From Rubrivirga sp. (GTDB lineage: Bacteria; Bacteroidota; Rhodothermia; Rhodothermales; Rubricoccaceae): a DNA stretch of 5,159 nt. Below are positions 1 through 5,159 of this stretch, piece after piece (position 1 is the first letter of the stretch; each line of letters starts with the position of its first letter). The position numbers and the translations under genes were made by a program. The notes under the pieces are model-generated. The model was given only the letters and a program-made list of their open reading frames with translations. It searched no databases and was not told where the DNA came from. The stretch is from contig JAAXJP010000126.1 of assembly GCA_012269805.1 (NCBI GenBank), forward strand, positions 1 through 5,159. The letters are read 5' to 3'.

Positions 1-888
1 GACGCGACCGAGCGGATCTGGTACCGCGCCCTGGCCAACTACTTCTCGTCCTCGACCGACTTCTCGGCCGCCCGCGCCGGGACGATCCAGGCGGCGACGG
101 ACCTGTACGGATCGGGCGCGTCGCAGGTCACGGCGGTCACGAACGCGTGGGCCGCGGTCGGCGTCGGCTCCTCCGGCGGTGGTGGCGGAGGCGGGGGCGG
201 GGGCACCGCCCAGTGGTACTACGAGTCGGCCGACGCGCAGACGCCGCACCCGTACGCCAACAACTACAACTCCACCCACACCTACACCAAGAACGGCGCC
301 CAGCGGGTCGCGATGTACTTCGCCCAGTTCGAGCTGGAGACCAACTACGACTTCGTCTACATCAAGGACGCGGGCAACACGACCCGGGCGACCTACACGG
401 GCACGCGGTCTGGCTTCTGGGCCGTCGTCGACGGCTCGACGATCAAGTCGAACATCGTGACCGACTACTCGGTGACCGACTACGGCTACCGGATCACGCA
501 GGTCGCGTACTACTCGACGCAGGCGCTAATGACGGCGACCGGCGAGTCCGACGCGACGCCGCTGGCGGAGGCGCCGGTGGCCCCGCCGAGCGACGTGCTC
601 GGGGTGGCCCCCGCCAAGGCCGAGGCACTCGTGCTCGACCTCGCAGTCGGCCCGAACCCGGCGACCTCGGTCGCGACGGTGGGCGTCTCGATGCCGGAGG
701 CCGGCGACGCCCGCGTGGCCGTCGTGGACCTCCTCGGCCGCGAGGTCGCGGCGCCCCACGCCGGCACGCTCCAAGCGGGCCGGACCGACGTCGCGCTCGA
801 CACGTCGGGCCTCCCGGCGGGCGTCTACGTCGTCGTCCTCGACGCCGACGGGCAGCGCCTGACGCGTCAACTCACGGTCGTCCGCTAG
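1..888 (+). CDS. Secreted M4 (thermolysin-like) metalloprotease, C-terminal part, with CUB-like and T9SS sorting domains (5' end outside window)
   Basis: The reading frame is open from base 1 to the TAG at 886-888 (295 residues visible). Visible residues 1-56 match the end of the thermolysin alpha-helical C-terminal domain: the YRAL motif (8-11), QAATDLYGS (30-38) and a closing AVGV. The zinc-binding HExxH and catalytic residues lie upstream, outside the window, so activity cannot be judged here. A run of ten glycines (59-68) links to a CUB-like beta domain (about 72-172) with HPYANNYN (83-90), YDFVYIKD (116-123) and SVTDYGYRI (157-165). After an Ala/Pro-rich linker comes a type A T9SS sorting domain (about 216-295), with GPNPA, VDLLGREV (242-249) and SGLPAGVYVV (269-278). 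By family knowledge, the protein should cross the outer membrane through T9SS, which removes or processes this domain, and act as an extracellular or surface endopeptidase. The CUB-like domain may bind substrate or surfaces (inference). Family assignment is confident; the specific substrate is unknown. Confidence 0.93.
   Translation, partial: DATERIWYRALANYFSSSTDFSAARAGTIQAATDLYGSGASQVTAVTNAWAAVGVGSSGGGGGGGGGGTAQWYYESADAQTPHPYANNYNSTHTYTKNGAQRVAMYFAQFELETNYDFVYIKDAGNTTRATYTGTRSGFWAVVDGSTIKSNIVTDYSVTDYGYRITQVAYYSTQALMTATGESDATPLAEAPVAPPSDVLGVAPAKAEALVLDLAVGPNPATSVATVGVSMPEAGDARVAVVDLLGREVAAPHAGTLQAGRTDVALDTSGLPAGVYVVVLDADGQRLTRQLTVVR
175..204 (+). repeat. Poly-glycine-encoding G-rich tract (interdomain linker)
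   Basis: Ten consecutive glycine codons join the protease domain to the CUB-like domain. The DNA is a low-complexity GGN run that includes two G5 runs (193-197 and 199-203). As protein it is a flexible linker. As DNA it is a likely site of replication slippage and of sequencing or assembly length errors. The reading frame is intact on both sides here. Confidence 0.85.
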
Positions 889-945
889 GCCGACCCTCCG
901 CCAAGTCGATCTGGCGGACCGGGGAGCCCACCACATCCCCGGCTC

Positions 946-979
946 AGAGCCCTCGCCCCGTTCGGGGTGGGGGCTCTTT
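946..979 (+). terminator. Intrinsic terminator hairpin between convergent genes
   Basis: A 14-bp stem (946-959 with 964-977, two G-U wobbles when read as plus-strand RNA) closes a GTTC tetraloop (960-963). The 3' arm runs into a short T run (977-979). It lies 57 bases after the protease stop and ends 5 bases before the last base of the convergent lipoprotein gene. The T tail is short, as is common in GC-rich genomes. It is oriented best for the plus-strand protease transcript. On the minus strand the same hairpin forms without a U tract, so termination in that direction is less certain. Confidence 0.8.
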
Positions 980-983
980 GCGT

Positions 984-1820
984 TCATCCGCGTGAGGCCA
1001 CCTCCACGAGCGGCGTCAGGTGGGGGTGGCGCTCGAACACCCCGTCGGTGCGGAGGCTGTCGAGGACGGCCTTTGCCTCGGCGTTGTCCCGGCTGGCCTG
1101 CTCCACGAGATCCCTGACGACGCGCTCTCCGGTCGAGAACATCTCCGCGTCCCGGTGAGCCTCGGTCGCGTGGGCCCGGCACGCCTCGAGCGCGTCGATC
1201 TGCTCGGCGACGCCGGCCGCCGAGAACCGGGCGTCGCGGTCTCGGCGGCGCCAGTAGGCGAACACGCACGCGTTCGGGTCGCCCGCCTCGGCGGCCGCGT
1301 CGAGGTGGGCGAGGTGAGCGGCCCCGTCGCCGAGCCGGTCGGCGAGGAACGCGAGGCGGAGCGGGTCGGCGCCGCGCGAGGCCAAGATCTGATAGACGGC
1401 GCGGGCGGAGTCGGCGTCCGTATCGACGCGCGCGTTCCCGATCCCGAACGTCGCATCGGCGATCTGGAACAGGGCCTCGTGGCTCCCCGCGCGTGCGGAG
1501 TCACGGAGGACGCGCTCGTACCGGCGGAGGGCGCGACCCGCCTGCCAGCGCGTCGTGCGGAACGGGAGGAGCGTCCCGCTCTGGGTCGCGGAGTCGTAGG
1601 GGACGCGGAGGGACCCGCGCTGGTGGGCGTCGGCGAGCGTCCGGAGGGCGTCGAGGTCGCCGGCCTCGGCGTGCGCGTCGAGGACAGAGAGCGCCTGAGC
1701 GGCATCGCCCTCGGCTAGCGCCCGGTGGTAGGCCGAGGGGTCGGAGCGGAGCGACGGCCCCACGTCCGGAGGGGTGCAGCCGACGGCGGCGGCGAACGCG
1801 GCGAAGAGGAGACGGCGCAT
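984..1820 (-). CDS. Putative lipoprotein with Sel1/TPR-like helical repeats
   Basis: The product is 278 residues from the ATG at 1820. I chose this start because it gives a compact lipoprotein signal peptide: MRR, a hydrophobic stretch (4-13) and a lipobox AVGC with the acylated cysteine at residue 15. An in-frame ATG at 1856 would add 12 residues (MFATVCALPSCL) and bury that signal. Neither start has a convincing Shine-Dalgarno sequence. The mature part is Ala/Arg/Asp-rich and almost all helical, with degenerate repeats centred on A-E-A-G-D/S: AEAGDLDALRTLADAHQRG (51-69), ARAGSHEALFQIADA (109-123), AAAEAGDPNACVFAYWRR (176-192). This spacing resembles Sel1/TPR solenoids, which usually mediate protein-protein contacts. 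The repeats are too diverged to be sure of the family. By family knowledge it would be anchored to a membrane and face the periplasm or surface. It lies downstream of a small membrane-protein gene on the same strand. The partner and specific role are unknown. Confidence 0.78.
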   Translation of the reverse strand: MRRLLFAAFAAAVGCTPPDVGPSLRSDPSAYHRALAEGDAAQALSVLDAHAEAGDLDALRTLADAHQRGSLRVPYDSATQSGTLLPFRTTRWQAGRALRRYERVLRDSARAGSHEALFQIADATFGIGNARVDTDADSARAVYQILASRGADPLRLAFLADRLGDGAAHLAHLDAAAEAGDPNACVFAYWRRRDRDARFSAAGVAEQIDALEACRAHATEAHRDAEMFSTGERVVRDLVEQASRDNAEAKAVLDSLRTDGVFERHPHLTPLVEVASRG

Positions 1821-1840
1821 CAAGCAGGAGGGGAGGGCAC

Positions 1841-1899
1841 AGACGGTCGCGAACATCGAGGCGCTGGGGTCCCGATCCGATTGGACCCGCAGACCGTCT
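1841..1899 (-). repeat. Nested inverted repeats upstream of the lipoprotein gene
   Basis: An outer perfect 8-bp inverted repeat (1841-1848, agacggtc, with 1892-1899, gaccgtct) encloses an inner perfect 6-bp one (1867-1872, gggtcc, with 1883-1888, ggaccc; 10-nt loop). A third arm at 1910-1917 (ccgtctgt) is complementary to 1839-1846 and could compete with the outer stem. The structure sits in the 96-bp gap between two minus-strand genes, so it would fall in the leader of the lipoprotein gene or in a shared transcript. It could be an mRNA structure, an operator or chance in GC-rich DNA. No terminator-like U tract follows it. Confidence 0.3.
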
Positions 1900-1916
1900 C
1901 GGAGACGTGCCGTCTG

Positions 1917-2252
1917 TCAGTGGCAGTCCGGCTCGCTGCGGCGGGCGAGGGCGGGGACCCCGGGGAGGACGTACTCGGTCTCGCCGTCCCCGACCCGCCT
2001 GATGGCCCGGACGTGAGAACCGCGGCGGAGGGACTCGTCGAGTCGCTGCTCGACCGCGTCGTCCCCCCTCCATCGCATCGGGACCTCTGTCAGCGTCCGA
2101 TCTCCTCCGCTGGTCAGGAGGCCGATAAACGCGGGGAGCGGCGCGGCCAGGAGGAGCAGCGCGACCAGGAACGACTGCGTCGCGATAAACCCGAGGGTGC
2201 CCGCGAGGGCGAGCAGGAGGGTGAGCCCGAAGCCGATCCGTCCGACGGTCAT
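1917..2252 (-). CDS. Small membrane protein with two predicted transmembrane helices, function unknown
   Basis: The product is 111 residues from the ATG at 2252 to the TGA at 1917-1919. The N-terminal half is strongly hydrophobic and breaks into two likely membrane helices, about residues 5-23 and 27-47, separated by a short ATQS turn. The rest (48-111) is polar and charged ([20 protein letters not shown]), probably a soluble tail, and ends in SEPDCH. Codons mostly end in G or C, as in the neighbouring genes, and the hydropathy pattern is that of a real protein, not of an antisense shadow. A GGAGG lies upstream but only one base before the ATG, too close to be an ideal ribosome-binding site. 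It is first in a possible two-gene minus-strand unit with the lipoprotein gene, 96 bp downstream, and is divergent from the YyaL-like gene. I do not recognise the family. Confidence 0.7.
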   Translation of the reverse strand: MTVGRIGFGLTLLLALAGTLGFIATQSFLVALLLLAAPLPAFIGLLTSGGDRTLTEVPMRWRGDDAVEQRLDESLRRGSHVRAIRRVGDGETEYVLPGVPALARRSEPDCH

Positions 2253-2343
2253 GCCTCCGGTATCGGCACATCGGCGCCGAGTTCAACCGGGAGGGCACCG
2301 TGGGCGGCTAAGGCCGTACGCGCCGTCTCGCTCCCCCACGCGC
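2253..2343. promoter_or_regulatory. Divergent intergenic region, presumed promoters for both flanking genes
   Basis: These 91 bases separate the starts of the small membrane-protein gene (minus) and the YyaL-like gene (plus), so promoters for both probably lie here or overlap the gene starts. A perfect 10-bp palindrome, tcggcgccga, at 2271-2280 sits 18 bases before the minus-strand ATG and could be an operator, though GC-rich palindromes arise easily by chance. On the minus strand, TTGAAC (2282-2287) followed after 18 bases by TACCGG is a weak -35/-10-like pair; it would place transcription start at or next to the ATG. I see no convincing Bacteroidota-type TAnnTTTG box and no Shine-Dalgarno before the plus-strand ATG. 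Confidence 0.35.
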
Positions 2344-4473
2344 ATGAACCGGCTCGCCGACGCCAACTCCCCGTACCTCCTCCAGCACGCCGACAACCCC
2401 GTCGACTGGTGGCCGTGGTCGGACGCCGCCTTCGAGGAGGCCCGCCGCCGCGACGTGCCGGTGTTTCTGTCGATCGGCTACGCGACGTGCCACTGGTGCC
2501 ACGTCATGGAGCACGAGTCGTTCGAGGACCCCCAGACGGCGCGGGCGCTGAACGACGCGTTCGTCTGCGTCAAGGTCGACCGTGAGGAGCGGCCCGACGT
2601 CGACGGGGTCTACATGGCGGCGGTGCTCGCGGCGACAGGCCGGGGCGGGTGGCCGCTGACGGCGCTCCTCGTGCCCAACACGCGCGAGCCGTTCTGGGTA
2701 GGGACGTACCTCCCGCGCGAGAGCCGGGGCGGGCGGATCGGCGTCCGGGAGCTGGCCGAGAACGTGGCTGACCACTGGCGCCAGAACGCCGACGGCGTCC
2801 GGCGGTCGGCGTCGGAGCTGGCGGGCGTGGTCCGCCAGATGGCCGCGCCCGAGGCCGGCGACGCGCTCGGCGAGCCGGAGGTCGAGGCGGCGGCGCGCGC
2901 GCTCCTCCGCCGGGCCGACCCCGAGCACGGCGGGTTCGGTGCCGCGCCCAAGTTCCCGACGCCGCACCACGCCCTCTTCCTCGTCCGCCGGGCCGCGCTC
3001 ATGGGCGACGCCGCGCTCGCCCGCGTGGCAGTCGCCGCGCTCCGGGCCGTCCGCCGCGGTGGCGCCTACGACCACGTCGGCGGGGGGCTCCACCGGTACT
3101 CGACCGACCGGGAGTGGCTGCTCCCGCACTTTGAGAAGATGCTCTACGACCAGGCGCTCTTCGCGATCGCCTGCGCCGAGACCGCTCACGCGACCGGGGC
3201 CGACGACCTCCGCGCGGCGGCCGAGTCCACGCTCGACTACGTGCTCCGTGACCTCCGCCAGCCGGGCGGCGGGTTCGCCTCGGCCGAGGACGCCGACTCA
3301 CTCAACGCGGCCGGGGAGCGGGAGGAGGGCGCCTTCTACGTCTGGACGGTGGACGAACTGGAGGCCGCCCTCGGTGCCGACGATGCGCGCCTCGCCGCCG
3401 ACGTCTGGGGCGCCGACGCCGGTGGCAACTACCTCGACGAGGCGACCCACCAGCCGACCGGCGCCAACGTCCTCCACTTCCACGAGCGGCGGCTCGGCGC
3501 GGCCGACCCGCTGGCGGCGCCGGCCGAGCGCCTCGGCCTCGACCCCGACGCCCTCCGGGAGCGCCTCGACGGCGTCCGCGCGCGCCTCCTCGACGCCCGG
3601 GACGAGCGCCCGCGCCCGCTCCTCGACGACAAGGTCCTCGCCGACTGGAACGGCCTCGCCATCGCCGCGCTCGCCGTGGCCGCGCGGACGTTCGGCCGCA
3701 CCGACTACGCCGAGGCGGCCACCGAGGCGGCCCGGTTCGTCCTCCGCGAGATGCGGACCGACGACGGCGACCTCCTCCACCGCTGGCGAGACGGCGAGGC
3801 CGGCATCCCCGGGCTCCTCGACGACCACGCGTTCCTCGTCTGGGGCCTGCTGGAGCTCTACCAGACCACGTTCGACCCCGCCCACCTCGGCGCCGCGCTC
3901 GACCTCCACGGCCGGATGCGCGACCGGTTCGAAGCGGAGGAGGGCGGCTACTACCTCTCGCCCGCCGACGCGCCCGACCTCCTCGTCCGCCAACGCGCGC
4001 TCGACGACGGCGCGCTCCCGGCCGGCAACAGCGTCGCCATCTTTAACGGCCTCCGGCTCGCGCGGCTCACGGGGCGGACCGAGTTGGAGGACGCCGCCCG
4101 ACGAGGCCTCCGCGCGCCCGACGTCGTCCGCGAGCACCCCGCCGGGTTCACGCACCTCCTCACGGCCGCGCTGTTTGCCGAGGGCCCGACGCAGGAGGTC
4201 GTCGTCGCCGACGGAAAGGGGATGCACGAGACGGCCGCGCTGTTGGCGGCCGTGCGCGAGGTGTACGCGCCGCACGCCGTGTTCGTCCTCCGGGCGCCCG
4301 GCACGGGGCCGGCGCCGGTCGCCGAGCTCGCCCCGTTCGCCGAGGCGCAAACGGCCGTCGACGGCCGCGCGACGGCCTACATCTGCGAGGACCACGTCTG
4401 CCAGGCGCCGGTCACAGACGCCGACGGCGCCCGCCAGTCGTTGGCGGACGCCGTCGCGCGGGGGAGAGAGTAG
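2344..4473 (+). CDS. YyaL/SPATA20-family protein: thioredoxin-like (DUF255) domain plus alpha/alpha-barrel domain
   Basis: The product is 709 residues, close to the family's usual size of roughly 650-700. I placed the start at 2344 because [20 protein letters not shown] is the family's canonical N-terminus. The frame stays open upstream to an ATG at 2197, but that extension is Arg/Pro-rich, unlike the family, and overlaps the divergent gene. Residues 1 to about 165 form the thioredoxin-like domain (DUF255, Thioredox_DsbH), with the redox-type motif CHWCH (49-53), [11 protein letters not shown] (77-87) and GGWPLT (101-106). The remainder resembles (alpha/alpha)6 glycan-epimerase or glycosidase folds. 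It keeps the family blocks [12 protein letters not shown] (196-207), [20 protein letters not shown] (242-261), HFEKMLYDQ (262-270), SAEDADS (313-319), [18 protein letters not shown] (427-444) and [11 protein letters not shown] (555-565). It also keeps the C-terminal CEDHVC (681-686), a cysteine pair usual in these proteins. No signal peptide is evident, so it is probably cytoplasmic. Bacterial YyaL is poorly characterised and mammalian SPATA20 is linked to spermatogenesis; the biochemical reaction is not established. No disruption is visible. Confidence 0.95.
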   Translation: MNRLADANSPYLLQHADNPVDWWPWSDAAFEEARRRDVPVFLSIGYATCHWCHVMEHESFEDPQTARALNDAFVCVKVDREERPDVDGVYMAAVLAATGRGGWPLTALLVPNTREPFWVGTYLPRESRGGRIGVRELAENVADHWRQNADGVRRSASELAGVVRQMAAPEAGDALGEPEVEAAARALLRRADPEHGGFGAAPKFPTPHHALFLVRRAALMGDAALARVAVAALRAVRRGGAYDHVGGGLHRYSTDREWLLPHFEKMLYDQALFAIACAETAHATGADDLRAAAESTLDYVLRDLRQPGGGFASAEDADSLNAAGEREEGAFYVWTVDELEAALGADDARLAADVWGADAGGNYLDEATHQPTGANVLHFHERRLGAADPLAAPAERLGLDPDALRERLDGVRARLLDARDERPRPLLDDKVLADWNGLAIAALAVAARTFGRTDYAEAATEAARFVLREMRTDDGDLLHRWRDGEAGIPGLLDDHAFLVWGLLELYQTTFDPAHLGAALDLHGRMRDRFEAEEGGYYLSPADAPDLLVRQRALDDGALPAGNSVAIFNGLRLARLTGRTELEDAARRGLRAPDVVREHPAGFTHLLTAALFAEGPTQEVVVADGKGMHETAALLAAVREVYAPHAVFVLRAPGTGPAPVAELAPFAEAQTAVDGRATAYICEDHVCQAPVTDADGARQSLADAVARGRE

Positions 4474-4483
4474 GCCGGGGGCG

Positions 4484-5159
4484 TTAGCTGGTGACGAGCC
4501 GGATCGTCCCGCTGCCGGTCCCGACGTCGAGCATCGGGCCGCCACTGCCGAGCCGTCCGCGGGCCTCGTCGCGCTCGCGGTGGCCGGAGAAGCCGAGGGC
4601 GTCGTCGATGCGGACCGAGCCGCCGTCGAGGTCGACGTCGAAGCCGGCGCCGCGCGGAAGCCGGAGCTCGACCGACCCGCTCCCCGTGCTCACACGCGAG
4701 GCCGCCGCCCGGCGGAGCGTCATCGCGACGCCGCCCGACCCGGTGTCGACGTGCGTCTCCCCGTCGACCTCGCCGACGGAGACGCTGCCCGAGCCGGTGT
4801 CGACCGAGAGCGGTCCGTAGACGCGGTCGACCGACACGCTGCCCGAGCCCGTGTCAATCGTGACGTCGCCACGGAGCGTCTGCGCGCGGACGCTGCCGGA
4901 GCCGGTGTCGAGCGAGATCTCGCGCCCCTCGACGTTCTCGACCCGGACCGAGCCGCTGCCGACGTCGACGCGGAGATCGCCGCTGAGGGAGGCCACGTCG
5001 ACGCTGCCCGAGCCGAGGTCGATGTCGGCCGAGTATCGGCGCGGGATCTCGATCGTGACCTCGAAGCGGGCGTCGGTCCGGCTCATCGACCAACGGCGTT
5101 GCGGCGGGTCGGTCCGGACGACGAGGTCGCCGCCGTCGGCGCGCGCCGAGAACCGGCGC
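4484..5159 (-). CDS. DUF4097-type beta-strand repeat protein (N-terminus beyond the right edge)
   Basis: The frame is open from the right edge to the TAA at 4484-4486, giving 224 visible residues. The first ATG in view is at 5086, but the 24 codons before it contain no stop or alternative start and read as protein (FSARADGGDLVVRTDPPQRR) in the style of DUF4097 N-terminal regions. The real start therefore probably lies outside the window. Numbered from the 5086 Met, GSGSV-type turns recur at residues 25, 43, 62, 80, 98, 116 (GSGGV) and 135, every 18-19 residues. Degenerate copies follow at 155 (GGSV) and 191 (GSGTI). Each unit is two short beta strands around a glycine turn, as expected for a right-handed beta-helix or beta-solenoid. 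DUF4097 proteins are annotated as putative adhesins, often exported or membrane-linked and often near ECF sigma or anti-sigma genes; no such neighbour is visible here. The cellular location cannot be read without the N-terminus. The gene is convergent with the YyaL-like gene, with 10 bp between stop codons. Confidence 0.88.
   Translation of the reverse strand, partial: RRFSARADGGDLVVRTDPPQRRWSMSRTDARFEVTIEIPRRYSADIDLGSGSVDVASLSGDLRVDVGSGSVRVENVEGREISLDTGSGSVRAQTLRGDVTIDTGSGSVSVDRVYGPLSVDTGSGSVSVGEVDGETHVDTGSGGVAMTLRRAAASRVSTGSGSVELRLPRGAGFDVDLDGGSVRIDDALGFSGHRERDEARGRLGSGGPMLDVGTGSGTIRLVTS
4670..5014 (-). repeat. 54-57-bp tandem coding repeats (GSGSV beta-turn units)
   Basis: Seven units of 18-19 codons encode the regular GSGSV turns of the DUF4097-type protein. 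The DNA copies are partly conserved: the plus-strand 14-mer acgctgcccgagcc occurs exactly at 4782, 4836 and 5001, with a one-base variant at 4890. Neighbouring copies at 4782, 4836 and 4890 are exactly 54 bp apart. Other units use different codons for the same residues. This suggests an old duplicated array with some recent or homogenised copies. The unit number could change by recombination or slippage while keeping frame. Confidence 0.8.

Noticed and set aside
147..995. 282-codon open frame on the plus strand
   Set aside because: It overlaps the protease gene in another frame and is Arg/Gly-rich with no domain. The in-frame protease, CUB-like and T9SS domains explain the region.
1020..1718. 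232-codon plus-strand frame opposite the lipoprotein gene, and similar long frames at 1493-2002 and 1725-2585
   Set aside because: Stop codons are rare in all frames at this GC content. The minus-strand products have a lipobox, repeats or membrane helices, whereas the plus-strand products show low-complexity Arg/Gly/Glu/Val sequence.
2197..2343. N-terminal extension of the YyaL-like protein (49 extra residues)
   Set aside because: The segment is Arg/Pro-rich, does not resemble the family and overlaps the divergent membrane-protein gene. The family's canonical N-terminus begins exactly at the ATG at 2344.
2253..2343. Defined -35/-10 promoter pair (TTGAAC, 18 bases, TACCGG on the minus strand)
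   Set aside because: The -10 match is poor and transcription would start practically at the ATG. I kept only a general regulatory-region entry.
2308..3189. 293-codon minus-strand frame
   Set aside because: It is antisense to the conserved thioredoxin-like part of the YyaL-like gene, has no domain and would run into the divergent promoter region.
3298..4545. 415-codon open frame on the minus strand
   Set aside because: It lies almost entirely antisense to the strongly conserved YyaL-like gene. Its composition (Gly/Arg/Val/Glu-rich, no recognisable domain) is what antisense frames of GC-rich genes give.
4670..5014. Possible CRISPR-like or non-coding tandem array
   Set aside because: The regular 54-57-bp spacing is a multiple of three in one open frame and encodes the GSGSV protein repeat, so it is a coding repeat.
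1..5159. tRNA, rRNA, mobile element, prophage, defence or biosynthetic-cluster signals
   Set aside because: I saw no cloverleaf, ribosomal segment, transposase, terminal repeat or recognisable defence or cluster gene on either strand.

Overview
The window is very GC-rich DNA with tightly packed genes that reads like a high-GC member of the Bacteroidota, most likely the Rhodothermia (Rubrivirga/Rubricoccus/Salinibacter-like). The main clue is the type IX secretion (T9SS) C-terminal sorting domain on the first protein, since T9SS is restricted to the Bacteroidota and close relatives. Such high GC within that group points to Rhodothermia. The lack of good Shine-Dalgarno sequences before most starts also fits Bacteroidota. 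The taxon is an inference from composition and one domain, not a database result.

Layout: (1) bases 1-888, plus strand, the 3' part of a secreted thermolysin-type (M4) metalloprotease with a glycine linker, a CUB-like domain and a T9SS sorting domain; (2) a strong hairpin terminator at 946-979; (3) 984-1820, minus strand, a putative lipoprotein with weak Sel1/TPR-like helical repeats; (4) 1917-2252, minus strand, a small protein with two predicted membrane helices, upstream of the lipoprotein gene and probably co-transcribed with it, with nested inverted repeats between them; (5) a 91-bp divergent promoter region at 2253-2343; (6) 2344-4473, plus strand, a complete YyaL/SPATA20-family protein with an N-terminal thioredoxin-like domain; (7) 4484-5159, minus strand, a DUF4097-type beta-repeat protein that runs off the right edge.

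There are two convergent junctions. The one at 889-983 has a terminator; the one at 4474-4483 is only 10 bp long and has none. The genes do not form an obvious pathway. Three of the five products are probably exported or membrane-bound (protease, lipoprotein, small membrane protein), and the DUF4097 protein may be exported too, but its N-terminus is not visible. No RNA gene, CRISPR array, insertion sequence, phage gene or defence system is visible. I see ordinary chromosomal content with a few details worth checking, and no convincing undescribed system.
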